In this document: in pieces, positions 45,301-55,100 of the stretch
How the letters are laid out: each line of letters opens with the position of its first letter
Position numbering within the stretch: the first letter of the stretch is position 1
NCBI RefSeq assembly: GCF_026151205.1
Contig: NC_087082.1
Coordinates: 20,546,494 to 20,610,493 of the forward strand
Origin: Bolinopsis microptera
Lineage: Eukaryota > Ctenophora > Tentaculata > Lobata > Bolinopsidae
Direction of reading: 5' to 3'
DNA length: 64,000 bases
Program-made: the position numbers and the translations under genes
The notes under the pieces: generated by a model
The model's database searches: none
What the model saw: the letters and a program-made list of their open reading frames with translations, nothing else
Told to the model about the DNA's origin: nothing

Positions 45301-46980
45301 TCCGCTGTATCCGTGAAGTCAGTCAAAGTACCGTTCTCAACATCGAACGAGAAGTTTAGCTGTGAATATATTTATAACATTATGATTAATTAGGGTTTGC
45401 TCAAATATTCTAGTGGTATTTTTTGGGATTTGCGAAATTAAAAACGCTCTCATGTGGCCGTGTTAATCGATAATTTGTTGCCAATATTGAAATAAATAAT
45501 ATAAGGTAGTTTAAATTTATTTTTGTCAAACTTTAAATGTTAAAAGAGAGGACACTATTTTGTAACGTTTACCTCAACATCTGCATCAGAGTGGGTGTAT
45601 TTTAATTTCAAATCTTCGACTAAATCGTCCAATTCTGATGCACCAACATTGTTTTGTGTATTCCCATTATATCTTGAGAATATATGGGTATTGAAACTGG
45701 AAGTTGATCACAAATTGGATATCGTTATGAAATTGAGAATTGTTCAGCTTCGTAATGACTACATAGCTAAATCACTCTACACTCGAACTTCAAGATCTTT
45801 CTGAAAGCCCCCCCCCCCCCACGGGTAAAACCCACCTGAATCATGACTCGATGCACTTTAATTCTACCCTGATTCGGGATTTTAAATCAGTATCACCCCC
45901 CGATCACTCGCTTCATTCATAAATTACTGATCAATCAGACAGGTAAGATTATACCGTTACTTATATAGTTATTGCAGGCCTCTCATATAACATTTTATTA
46001 TCAATACTAGTTGCACCCAAGTGTGACCCAACTGGCAAAGTTGCCTAAACAAATCCAGAAGCTCCTGTGTTACTGTTACTCACGAGAGATCCCTCATATT
46101 AACAGCTGAAGCTTGTCCGGAGTTCCCGGACACCTCTTTAGGACGCGGCCACAACACCCGGGTAGAGGGAGCACCTTTGTCTTCTTTGGCTGTTGAGACA
46201 CATTCCAACTTACACTTGGACGGGGGCGTGAAACTCTCGTCATCAACTGCGGATTAAATATTCTCATTACATTTCTCGTATAACTATATGTTCGTCCGGC
46301 CGGCGGCCAATACCATGCAGGTAATCTTCGTTTTATCAGTAGTTTTGTGTGCGCGTTGAATTATCTCTCTCTGGCTTTGTAGATTTTAATACATTGTTTG
46401 TACATTTTCTGTACACCGTGTACGAATACGATGCCTTTTCAGCTAGAGTGTAGAGAATGAACACTTAGATATGGTAGATGATGCAGCATTGCACTACTGG
46501 CACTGCTATTATTACTATTAGTATCATTAGTATTGGTAATGTAGTATTGCTAAAGTAGAAGTTCGATGCCATGAATTTCAATATGAATATCTTGAGGGTC
46601 ATGAATTGGAGGACTTCGCCGCTTCGACGCGCCGCGCAAACTATATAAACTTTAGCAGAGCAACGATCTGGAAGGGTTGACGTTGTCAATCAAGTCATGA
46701 AGTCAGAAGTCATCAGAAAGATACGATACTGAAAATCAAATGTACATTGTACAACTACAAACTGAAACACACTAGGTTTTAACTACCCTTACATTGATAT
46801 TGTAAAACATATGTACAAACATATTTAATAATGTATAATGTAGTACGTTACTATCCCGTTGCACTGACCTTTCAGTTGCCGAGTGCAAGCAGATGAGGTG
46901 GTGTTACATCTCCAAGTATAAGGAAAGTCCCCGCTAACAGAGGAGTGGAGGGTAAACAAAGAGAGGAGGATGGTTATCAT
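36244..46980 (-). CDS. Beta-N-acetylhexosaminidase, GH20, invertebrate type (10 exons seen, 3' end missing)
   Basis: The enzyme should remove terminal N-acetylhexosamine from chitin oligomers or glycans in a secreted or lysosomal setting. Ten exons read on the minus strand with GT..AG borders and matching phases: 46869-46980, 46084-46246, 45573-45672, 45225-45359, 44914-45080, 43849-44026, 43493-43577, 43254-43360, 42953-43107, 36244-36374. They total 1,333 nt (about 444 codons) against roughly 600 for the family, so the C-terminal part is missing. Seen motifs: signal peptide; W.C.....C.R typical of insect-type enzymes; LWPRP; PWRGL.LDTSR; HWHLSDSHSFP; ELDAPAHAG; and HMGGDEV with the catalytic Asp-Glu. 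The start ATG is preceded in frame by TGA (20 bases upstream). Frames are intact, unlike everything left of 31.6 kb. Intron 9 holds a 6.3-kb nested insertion; intron 5 an amplified splice acceptor; the next intron begins in the 20-bp satellite. Confidence 0.93.
37984..38004 (-). repeat. 3' tail of short repeats of the retrotransposon
   Basis: Four copies of TTTCA at the element's 3' end, seen on the plus strand as GAAAT repeats. The same tail closes the copy at 6,195-7,812. Simple-repeat tails instead of poly-A are typical of L2/CR1-like elements. Confidence 0.85.
38356..41469 (-). CDS. Retrotransposon ORF2: AP-type endonuclease and reverse transcriptase
   Basis: About 1,037 codons. Numbering from the GTG at 41,436: endonuclease residues about 1-225, with QETF (near 22), GDFNFH (near 138) and SDHFLV (near 206); a linker with a Lys-Asp run (412-478); RT about 500-760, with LLDLSAAFDTIDH (near 645), GVPQGSLLGP (near 690) and QLYADDSQLY (near 730); then a C-terminal region with no RNase H. 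The endonuclease normally begins with a RIGTFNVRSL-like strand, and this is present in frame just upstream of the GTG, overlapping the ORF1 stop. There is no ATG there, so translation probably uses reinitiation or frameshifting from ORF1. It nicks the target and primes cDNA synthesis. Confidence 0.93.
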   Translation of the reverse strand, partial: LRIGTFNVRSLVNKTVGVLEHLQEVDCDICFVQETFFRDGNTAKIMEIKDLGWNILSDPRKHRGGGGIAMLFRDVLQLKCNSKVTKYKSFQVMESLLQSQQDIVRLVNLYRPPYTKKARYTECAFLEEFEDYLKDLTVKPGFPIIAGDFNFHMEKTEEHYPKKLYQLLEEYDLYQHVPLEPTHDQGGTLDLVVTNRSFKEKLTSFEIRPSRTKSDHFLVLFDADIKTKTKEDVKFMNYRNFNLIDTEQFKEDIVISKLTNFPKDMSPNDAVVLYNTVLTQLMDKHCPYIKKKITKKPMPWLDLELRILRRKRRTAERAWRKDKVDYIDSERSEYLRSDYVKLRDEFSRVEFVKRCAHHKTSLRSSSGDTKALYKKVNRLLGNDTQNLPNYKDPVKLSEDFKDFFAEKVATIRRAIEKEGKDSVKDKDKDKDKDKDKDKDKEKDKDKDKDINKDKDKDKDINKDKDKDKDKDKDKDKDKDKDKDKDKDKDPVLDKDFIFDNFSEITADELKDLVSKMSNKFCCLDPIPAFLLKNCVAELTPILLHVLNSSLKTGIFPSDMKKAVIKPTLKKENADVDILSNYRPVSNLSAFSKILERTVLNQLNVHLTTHSLYSDVQSGYRPNHSCETLLVRMCDDLNKEIEAGNVVIVVLLDLSAAFDTIDHTVLLEKLMKDYGITGSALQWIKSYLEKRHFCVKIDDNLSTFLELLFGVPQGSLLGPILFILYIKALQKIAAKYGLDIQLYADDSQLYISFQPNRVVQFTDVQDRTNKCLAEIKTWMVNNYMKLNETKTELLVLGKSHVLKKCELSVRLQFGSTEILPTECKGDSWKSLGVKFDETLNMERQINNVKRKCSWTMMNLRTIGRYLDEGIKLMLVKQLVISKLDYCNSLYMNLPKTRLNKLRSTLNGAVRFIYNIEDRTTDLVPFYKKAHILPIDQRIFFKVCLLTHKSVHGTAPDYLKALLDVAVVDTELSNTMTRSKRSVDHLMLKVPKNKRSKVDDRRFSSHAPIAWNSLPMMLRCITDTNCFKRMLKNHLYNQF
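40003..40200 (-). repeat. In-frame (GACAAA)n hexamer repeat inside ORF2
   Basis: About 33 hexamers reading Lys-Asp on the minus strand, with two ATAAAC interruptions (Ile-Asn) and one Lys-Glu. It falls in the linker between endonuclease and RT and keeps frame. On the plus strand it creates a Ser-Leu frame (39,776-40,303) that is a shadow. Confidence 0.92.
41466..42782 (-). CDS. Retrotransposon ORF1: RNA-binding protein with zinc knuckles
   Basis: 438 codons. The N-terminus has a coiled-coil-like Met/Lys/Glu-rich segment (residues about 15-40, with MEKMKLDMKKMEEQLEKI). The middle is charged and low complexity around residues 165-190. The C-terminal third has CCHC-type knuckles: CYHCQEFGHMANSLYC, then CFFCAGNHKSKDC, and a third C..C..H-like group (CSNCAKSSKHSEK). 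ORF1 proteins of this kind coat the element RNA and act as chaperones. The start is the first ATG after the 5' leader. The frame ends 30 bp upstream of the first GTG of ORF2 and overlaps the beginning of the ORF2 endonuclease frame. Confidence 0.9.
   Translation of the reverse strand: MSLVPSVLDLSSRVFDMEKMKLDMKKMEEQLEKINRNTLLFKGKKDDNDNKIKVTIQSAIFDELTSANKKMEMFVVIQDLYTFSKNALQLTQQVLGTKQATTPIKQESPDFKEIIKTQLKEVLAEVLPTILPDLLNTVVATLPKEKKAKEETMLAEKHTLTVEKKTTDSEDAEPITIDDEKEMKGSLKINPVKNFRVSGNTATFKFSTKDQLNKAETVFKSQDKYKVSTKSEPGKKLDPKLSIRNIPSDITNKDTLLEKLLEKNEVLKSSSEKDDAVKVVFFDDKEKTAVIRVTAAVRQSIRQNRDYVHIDLREHHVTDRIHVIQCYHCQEFGHMANSLYCKAKDKDPTCFFCAGNHKSKDCRSKSENIVTKIKCSNCAKSSKHSEKNSAKTHKASDNLCPSYVRERIGIMNRTAGCESSKNWYVQKTKETKLRLGRV
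42953..43107 (-). CDS. Hexosaminidase exon 9 (catalytic HMGGDEV)
   Basis: Donor AAAGG|GTAAGC; acceptor most likely CATTAAAG|AAAGCA, although an alternative AG lies 4 bases on. Encodes WLHMGGDEVNFDCWKS with the catalytic Asp-Glu pair. The TTAA-flanked element begins only about 20 bp beyond the donor. Confidence 0.93.
43254..43360 (-). CDS. Hexosaminidase exon 8
   Basis: Acceptor ATATCCAG|GTGATC, donor TTAAAG|GTCGTT. Two cysteines (YCLEPPCGQMN) fit the disulfide loop before the catalytic strand in invertebrate GH20 enzymes. Ends in phase 0. Confidence 0.88.
43493..43577 (-). CDS. Hexosaminidase exon 7
   Basis: Acceptor GTTTTCAG|AAGCGG, donor GGGAAAG|GTAGGT. Encodes KRGIRIVPELDAPAHAGYGW, containing the conserved E.D.P.H block of the active site. 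Ends in phase 1. Confidence 0.93.
43849..44026 (-). CDS. Hexosaminidase exon 6
   Basis: Acceptor GTGTTCAG|GAAGATT, donor GCTAAG|GTTAAT. Encodes KILDGLAAAKMNTLHWHLSD and SHSFPF, a core barrel strand of GH20. The acceptor and the first ~30 bases are tandemly repeated upstream in intron 5 (44,027-44,715), so the exact 5' edge rests on phase and protein similarity. This copy is the only one that opens into the full exon. Confidence 0.9.
44001..44715 (-). repeat. Minisatellite made of the exon 6 splice acceptor (about 15 copies)
   Basis: On the minus strand two unit types alternate: a 47-bp unit with the acceptor TGTGTTCAG|GAAGAT plus exon 6 codons to GCAGCAGCTAAG, and a 35-bp unit that stops after GGTCTA. 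Together they make an 82-bp dimer. A larger block of about 280 bp ending in TAATGGTCTAGCAGC-like sequence is itself duplicated (44,001-44,280 and 44,281-44,570). The copy nearest exon 6 (44,001-44,046) is the functional border. The rest fills about 0.7 kb of intron 5. Confidence 0.93.
44914..45080 (-). CDS. Hexosaminidase exon 5
   Basis: Acceptor TTCCACCAG|GGAGCG, donor ATCAA|GTAGGT. Encodes GARHGVETLSQL, DSPYYPWRGLSLDTSRNYI: entry to the catalytic barrel. The Arg of PWRG is a conserved substrate-binding residue in GH20. Ends in phase 2. Confidence 0.92.
45225..45359 (-). CDS. Hexosaminidase exon 4
   Basis: Acceptor TTCACAG|CTAAAC, donor TACTTT|GTAAGA, 45 codons. Includes DESYELTV, matching the conserved DESYxL strand before the catalytic barrel. 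Confidence 0.9.
45573..45672 (-). CDS. Hexosaminidase exon 3
   Basis: Acceptor TCTCAAG|A, donor GTTGAG|GTAAAC. Codes for the polar stretch NNVGASELDDLVEDLKLKY in the N-terminal alpha/beta domain. Phase 2 in, phase 0 out. Confidence 0.85.
46084..46246 (-). CDS. Hexosaminidase exon 2
   Basis: Acceptor CCGCAG|TTGATG, donor CTCTC|GTGAGT. Encodes a CKLEC cysteine pair and VLWPRPKEVSG, the beginning of the conserved N-terminal domain of GH20. It ends in phase 2. Confidence 0.9.
46869..46980 (-). CDS. Hexosaminidase exon 1 (signal peptide, start codon)
   Basis: 37 codons plus one base, with donor AAAG|GTCAGT. A hydrophobic leader (MITILLSLFTLHSSVSG) is followed by the W-R-C ... C-T-R cysteine pair seen in invertebrate GH20 enzymes. 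It ends in phase 1, matching exon 2. Confidence 0.85.
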
Positions 46981-48338
46981 TGTTGGGTACGATCAGCTCA
47001 CAACGGCAAAACACCAAACATACATTCGGGGTCAAGTCTCTCCTAGTCTTCAAGTTACAATTCTGAGATCTTGAGATTTAATCTAAGAATTACTTATGTA
47101 ATTAACACCATATGTTACGCAGGTTGACCTACCTCAAATCCAATTTTGTAGGAGTCTTATAAAGTTATAACGAGAGCTAGATGATCGATTTTTGTCAGCA
47201 CAATTTGGTTAAATTAATCGCATCAGAGCTGGAGGACCAAAACTGGTATCAATGTGGAAGCACAGCTTTACAAATACAGGTCATCTAACGGCAGCACTTC
47301 AAGCTAGCTGGCGAGTGAGAAATTCTTGATTTTTGACATTTAATATATCATCATGGGGTGATGGAGTGAACTTTGACCAAACTCAAGATAAGCTGACTAA
47401 ACATTACCATTAAATTTACAACGTTATTTCATTACAACGGTATTTCATTTTCAGTCACCAAATATTTGTTTTGATTCACCGAGATGCTTTAAGATGACAA
47501 AACCGAAGAGAAAACACAGCGATTGACAAATAATGTTATTTTACAAAAGATATAGCCCAGAGAACAGAAAACCGTCCAATTAACTCTACAAATATAACAG
47601 CAAATATAAACACAAAGAGAAAACCACTACAGAGGCGTAAAAGATGAAAATGTTCGTGATTATTTTGCAATCGTCGTTTTCTTGCTCTCTACCAGTTCAC
47701 GTAGTGCGTTCTCGCTTTCCTTTAAGTTCTTGCTCAGGTATACCTTCTGATTCTGTAATGAAGAGTGTGAATAATCGTCAGTATTTCTGTTTTAAAAACA
47801 AAAATCGGCAGTATTTCTGTTTTAAAACAAAAAATCGGCAATTTTTCTGTTTTAGAACAATAAAATATCAAAAATTTGTTCATTAATCTTCATCAATAGA
47901 TTTCCTATTATAAATTTTTTTTGTGCAAAGATTTTTGGAACGGCATTTTGATCGGTTTTGTGGTAATTACGTTGTGTTTTACATTAAATCGGATGTATTT
48001 TCGGTTGGGACGAACATTTTTTAATGCGATTAAAGCTTTCTCTCAAATAATATTACTATAGCTTCCTCTCTGTGACCACGGGTTTTCTAGTCATATTATA
48101 TAAAATTATTTCGATGAAAGATTAAAATCCCTTCATACTATGTCAGGCTCGATACCACCAGGCACCACCTCTCGTAATGTTATGTTAACATTTAGATGAG
48201 GGCCAACCAAATAACGAAATATCAAGACAGTTACTTGTACTTTAACATGAAAATATCATCCTCTATTCCCTCCGAAGGTTGTAACATTTTCTTAAAATAT
48301 TGTAAACCTCAAAGTTAGCACCTGTACCATATTACTGA
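46981..48338. other. Upstream region of the hexosaminidase gene
   Basis: No additional exon is supported. The promoter should lie here on the minus strand, but I see no TATA box placed well enough to call. A three-copy 33-bp repeat lies at 47,777-47,862. The plus frame at 47,644-47,886 runs through that repeat and is not convincing. Confidence 0.4.
47777..47862 (+). repeat. 33-bp tandem repeat, three copies
   Basis: Units contain CAGTATTTCTGTTTTA followed by an A-rich stretch and ATCGG. The third copy is altered. Confidence 0.85.
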
Positions 48339-48377
48339 CAGTGGCGTAACGAAAGGCCCTGCTGACCCCGCTGTGCA

Positions 48378-48422
<45 letters not shown>

Positions 48423-48672
48423 TCTTAGGGGGGGGGGGGGGGGGGCGCCAAATCGTCGTTTGAATATGGGACAATTTCGAAAACTTAACTAAAGTACTGG
48501 CAAAACTGCGCGTTTTGCTCTAGATACACACTTTTTTAGAGATTTTACCGGCGTATTCTTTAAAATCACCTAATTTGTTCAATTTTAGGGAGGGGCACCA
48601 AAAGGGGAGGGGCGCCAACAGGGGGGCGCTTTTTTCGGCAGGGGGGCGCCAACAGGCAACGTTACGCCACTG
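48339..48672. mobile_element. hAT-type MITE, 334 bp
   Basis: Perfect 13-bp terminal inverted repeats (CAGTGGCGTAACG ... CGTTACGCCACTG) are flanked by the perfect 8-bp direct repeat ATTACTGA (48,331-48,338 and 48,673-48,680), the target duplication length of hAT elements. There is no transposase frame inside, so it is non-autonomous. The interior has G runs and repeated GGGGCGCC words. The proline-rich minus frame at 48,292-48,474 is the shadow of the G runs. Confidence 0.92.
48378..48445 (+). repeat. Long G homopolymers (40 G and 18 G)
   Basis: Runs of 40 G (48,378-48,417) and 18 G (48,428-48,445) separated by CGCCGTCTTA, within the hAT MITE. A third run of 18 G lies just outside at 48,751-48,768. 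They could form G-quadruplexes. Exact lengths are uncertain because homopolymers are poorly sequenced. Confidence 0.85.
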
Positions 48673-48680
48673 ATTACTGA

Positions 48681-49163
48681 TCATGTGTATTTACTGGCAT
48701 TGTTATTAATTTATTCCAGAGGCGTTCCATGAGGTGATTATAACAATATCGGGGGGGGGGGGGGGGGGACACCACCTCTCAGTTTATTATCGTTACTATT
48801 ATTAACTCATAATATTAATATTTAAGTTATACTCCTCTGCATTATTTCGTTATTTGTATGATTGTATGTTATACAATCATGTACTTCGATAGTACCTCAC
48901 ATGAATTTATCGACAGTTAACTCTCTTAACTCTCTTTCACTACGGCATTCTTAACTTTGTCACGCAGTAGTATCACATTTTCATTAGACACCTACATTTT
49001 GAGAATCATTTAATTTTCGAATGGAATTTTACCGAATTAAAACCTAGTGTGTGTGTTCCTGTTCGTTTTGTATGATTGTTATACAATCATGTTTTAAAAA
49101 AAGAAGAATTGAGTGCTTTAGATGCATCTAAGTACAGTATGACGCTATAATTGTAGTTGGCAC
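48681..49163. other. Non-coding; two matching short palindromes
   Basis: Contains an 18-G run (48,751-48,768) and two similar palindromes: GTATGATTGTATGTTATACAATCATG near 48,855 (given here only as halves TGATTGTA/TACAATCA) and a shorter one near 49,070. No gene is supported before the satellite starts. Confidence 0.5.
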
Positions 49164-52100
49164 TATTATTTCTAATCATCTATTATTTCTAATCATCTAT
49201 TGTTTCTAATCATCTATTGTTTCTAATCATCTATTGTTTCTAATCATCTATTATTTCTAATCATCTATTATTTCTAATCATCTATTATTTCTAATCATCT
49301 ATTATTTCTAATCATCTATTATTTCTAATCATCTATTATTTCTAATCATCTATTATTTCTAATCATCTATTGTTTCTAATCATCTATTATTTCTAATCAT
49401 CTATTATTTCTAATCATCTATTGTTTCTAATCATCTATTATTTCTAATCATCTATTATTTCTAATCATCTATTATTTCTAATCATCTATTGTTTCTAATC
49501 ATCTATTGTTTCTAATCATCTATTGTTTCTAATCATCTATTGTTTCTAATCATCTATTATTTCTAATCATCTATTATTTCTAATCATCTATTATTTCTAA
49601 TCATCTATTATTTCTAATCATCTATTATTTCTAATCATCTATTATTTCTAATCATCTATTATTTCTAATCATCTATTGTTTCTAATCATCTATTGTTTCT
49701 AATCATCTATTGTTTCTAATCATCTATTATTTCTAATCATCTATTGTTTCTAATCATCTATTGTTTCTAATCATCTATTATTTCTAATCATCTATTATTT
49801 CTAATCATCTATTATTTCTAATCATCTATTATTTCTAATCATCTATTATTTCTAATCATCTATTGTTTCTAATCATCTATTGTTTCTAATCATCTATTGT
49901 TTCTAATCATCTATTGTTTCTAATCATCTATTATTTCTAATCATCTATTGTTTCTAATCATCTATTATTTCTAATCATCTATTATTTCTAATCATCTATT
50001 ATTTCTAATCATCTATTATTTCTAATCATCTATTATTTCTAATCATCTATTGTTTCTAATCATCTATTGTTTCTAATCATCTATTGTTTCTAATCATCTA
50101 TTATTTCTAATCATCTATTATTTCTAATCATCTATTATTTCTAATCATCTATTATTTCTAATCATCTATTATTTCTAATCATCTATTATTTCTAATCATC
50201 TATTGTTTCTAATCATCTATTATTTCTAATCATCTATTATTTCTAATCATCTATTGTTTCTAATCATCTATTATTTCTAATCATCTATTATTTCTAATCA
50301 TCTATTGTTTCTAATCATCTATTGTTTCTAATCATCTATTATTTCTAATCATCTATTGTTTCTAATCATCTATTATTTCTAATCATCTATTATTTCTAAT
50401 CATCTATTATTTCTAATCATCTATTATTTCTAATCATCTATTGTTTCTAATCATCTATTATTTCTAATCATCTATTATTTCTAATCATCTATTGTTTCTA
50501 ATCATCTATTATTTCTAATCATCTATTGTTTCTAATCATCTATTGTTTCTAATCATCTATTATTTCTAATCATCTATTATTTCTAATCATCTATTGTTTC
50601 TAATCATCTATTATTTCTAATCATCTATTATTTCTAATCATCTATTATTTCTAATCATCTATTATTTCTAATCATCTATTGTTTCTAATCATCTATTGTT
50701 TCTAATCATCTATTGTTTCTAATCATCTATTATTTCTAATCATCTATTATTTCTAATCATCTATTATTTCTAATCATCTATTATTTCTAATCATCTATTA
50801 TTTCTAATCATCTATTGTTTCTAATCATCTATTATTTCTAATCATCTATTGTTTCTAATCATCTATTATTTCTAATCATCTATTATTTCTAATCATCTAT
50901 TATTTCTAATCATCTATTGTTTCTAATCATCTATTATTTCTAATCATCTATTATTTCTAATCATCTATTATTTCTAATCATCTATTATTTCTAATCATCT
51001 ATTATTTCTAATCATCTATTATTTCTAATCATCTATTATTTCTAATCATCTATTATTTCTAATCATCTATTATTTCTAATCATCTATTATTTCTAATCAT
51101 CTATTATTTCTAATCATCTATTATTTCTAATCATCTATTGTTTCTAATCATCTATTATTTCTAATCATCTATTATTTCTAATCATCTATTATTTCTAATC
51201 ATCTATTATTTCTAATCATCTATTATTTCTAATCATCTATTATTTCTAATCATCTATTGTTTCTAATCATCTATTATTTCTAATCATCTATTATTTCTAA
51301 TCATCTATTATTTCTAATCATCTATTATTTCTAATCATCTATTATTTCTAATCATCTATTATTTCTAATCATCTATTATTTCTAATCATCTATTATTTCT
51401 AATCATCTATTGTTTCTAATCATCTATTATTTCTAATCATCTATTATTTCTAATCATCTATTGTTTCTAATCATCTATTATTTCTAATCATCTATTGTTT
51501 CTAATCATCTATTGTTTCTAATCATCTATTATTTCTAATCATCTATTATTTCTAATCATCTATTGTTTCTAATCATCTATTATTTCTAATCATCTATTAT
51601 TTCTAATCATCTATTATTTCTAATCATCTATTGTTTCTAATCATCTATTATTTCTAATCATCTATTATTTCTAATCATCTATTGTTTCTAATCATCTATT
51701 ATTTCTAATCATCTATTATTTCTAATCATCTATTGTTTCTAATCATCTATTATTTCTAATCATCTATTGTTTCTAATCATCTATTATTTCTAATCATCTA
51801 TTATTTCTAATCATCTATTATTTCTAATCATCTATTGTTTCTAATCATCTATTATTTCTAATCATCTATTGTTTCTAATCATCTATTGTTTCTAATCATC
51901 TATTATTTCTAATCATCTATTGTTTCTAATCATCTATTGTTTCTAATCATCTATTATTTCTAATCATCTATTATTTCTAATCATCTATTGTTTCTAATCA
52001 TCTATTATTTCTAATCATCTATTATTTCTAATCATCTATTATTTCTAATCATCTATTATTTCTAATCATCTATTATTTCTAATCATCTATTGTTTCTAAT

Positions 52101-55100
52101 CATCTATTGTTTCTAATCATCTATTATTTCTAATCATCTATTGTTTCTAATCATCTATTATTTCTAATCATCTATTATTTCTAATCATCTATTATTTCTA
52201 ATCATCTATTATTTCTAATCATCTATTATTTCTAATCATCTATTATTTCTAATCATCTATTGTTTCTAATCATCTATTATTTCTAATCATCTATTGTTTC
52301 TAATCATCTATTATTTCTAATCATCTATTATTTCTAATCATCTATTGTTTCTAATCATCTATTATTTCTAATCATCTATTATTTCTAATCATCTATTGTT
52401 TCTAATCATCTATTATTTCTAATCATCTATTATTTCTAATCATCTATTATTTCTAATCATCTATTATTTCTAATCATCTATTATTTCTAATCATCTATTA
52501 TTTCTAATCATCTATTATTTCTAATCATCTATTATTTCTAATCATCTATTATTTCTAATCATCTATTGTTTCTAATCATCTATTATTTCTAATCATCTAT
52601 TATTTCTAATCATCTATTATTTCTAATCATCTATTATTTCTAATCATCTATTATTTCTAATCATCTATTGTTTCTAATCATCTATTATTTCTAATCATCT
52701 ATTATTTCTAATCATCTATTATTTCTAATCATCTATTATTTCTAATCATCTATTATTTCTAATCATCTATTATTTCTAATCATCTATTATTTCTAATCAT
52801 CTATTATTTCTAATCATCTATTATTTCTAATCATCTATTATTTCTAATCATCTATTATTTCTAATCATCTATTGTTTCTAATCATCTATTATTTCTAATC
52901 ATCTATTATTTCTAATCATCTATTGTTTCTAATCATCTATTATTTCTAATCATCTATTATTTCTAATCATCTATTATTTCTAATCATCTATTATTTCTAA
53001 TCATCTATTATTTCTAATCATCTATTGTTTCTAATCATCTATTATTTCTAATCATCTATTATTTCTAATCATCTATTATTTCTAATCATCTATTGTTTCT
53101 AATCATCTATTATTTCTAATCATCTATTATTTCTAATCATCTATTATTTCTAATCATCTATTGTTTCTAATCATCTATTATTTCTAATCATCTATTATTT
53201 CTAATCATCTATTATTTCTAATCATCTATTGTTTCTAATCATCTATTATTTCTAATCATCTATTGTTTCTAATCATCTATTGTTTCTAATCATCTATTAT
53301 TTCTAATCATCTATTATTTCTAATCATCTATTGTTTCTAATCATCTATTGTTTCTAATCATCTATTATTTCTAATCATCTATTATTTCTAATCATCTATT
53401 ATTTCTAATCATCTATTATTTCTAATCATCTATTATTTCTAATCATCTATTGTTTCTAATCATCTATTATTTCTAATCATCTATTATTTCTAATCATCTA
53501 TTATTTCTAATCATCTATTATTTCTAATCATCTATTGTTTCTAATCATCTATTATTTCTAATCATCTATTATTTCTAATCATCTATTATTTCTAATCATC
53601 TATTATTTCTAATCATCTATTATTTCTAATCATCTATTGTTTCTAATCATCTATTATTTCTAATCATCTATTATTTCTAATCATCTATTATTTCTAATCA
53701 TCTATTATTTCTAATCATCTATTATTTCTAATCATCTATTGTTTCTAATCATCTATTATTTCTAATCATCTATTATTTCTAATCATCTATTATTTCTAAT
53801 CATCTATTGTTTCTAATCATCTATTATTTCTAATCATCTATTATTTCTAATCATCTATTATTTCTAATCATCTATTATTTCTAATCATCTATTATTTCTA
53901 ATCATCTATTGTTTCTAATCATCTATTATTTCTAATCATCTATTATTTCTAATCATCTATTATTTCTAATCATCTATTATTTCTAATCATCTATTATTTC
54001 TAATCATCTATTATTTCTAATCATCTATTATTTCTAATCATCTATTATTTCTAATCATCTATTATTTCTAATCATCTATTATTTCTAATCATCTATTATT
54101 TCTAATCATCTATTATTTCTAATCATCTATTATTTCTAATCATCTATTATTTCTAATCATCTATTATTTCTAATCATCTATTGTTTCTAATCATCTATTA
54201 TTTCTAATCATCTATTATTTCTAATCATCTATTATTTCTAATCATCTATTATTTCTAATCATCTATTATTTCTAATCATCTATTATTTCTAATCATCTAT
54301 TATTTCTAATCATCTATTATTTCTAATCATCTATTATTTCTAATCATCTATTATTTCTAATCATCTATTATTTCTAATCATCTATTATTTCTAATCATCT
54401 ATTGTTTCTAATCATCTATTATTTCTAATCATCTATTATTTCTAATCATCTATTATTTCTAATCATCTATTATTTCTAATCATCTATTGTTTCTAATCAT
54501 CTATTATTTCTAATCATCTATTATTTCTAATCATCTATTATTTCTAATCATCTATTATTTCTAATCATCTATTATTTCTAATCATCTATTATTTCTAATC
54601 ATCTATTATTTCTAATCATCTATTATTTCTAATCATCTATTATTTCTAATCATCTATTATTTCTAATCATCTATTATTTCTAATCATCTATTATTTCTAA
54701 TCATCTATTATTTCTAATCATCTATTATTTCTAATCATCTATTGTTTCTAATCATCTATTATTTCTAATCATCTATTATTTCTAATCATCTATTATTTCT
54801 AATCATCTATTATTTCTAATCATCTATTATTTCTAATCATCTATTATTTCTAATCATCTATTATTTCTAATCATCTATTATTTCTAATCATCTATTGTTT
54901 CTAATCATCTATTATTTCTAATCATCTATTATTTCTAATCATCTATTATTTCTAATCATCTATTGTTTCTAATCATCTATTATTTCTAATCATCTATTAT
55001 TTCTAATCATCTATTATTTCTAATCATCTATTATTTCTAATCATCTATTGTTTCTAATCATCTATTATTTCTAATCATCTATTATTTCTAATCATCTATT

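Noticed and set aside
48292-48474. Proline-rich minus-strand peptide
   Set aside because: Shadow of the G homopolymers inside the hAT MITE.
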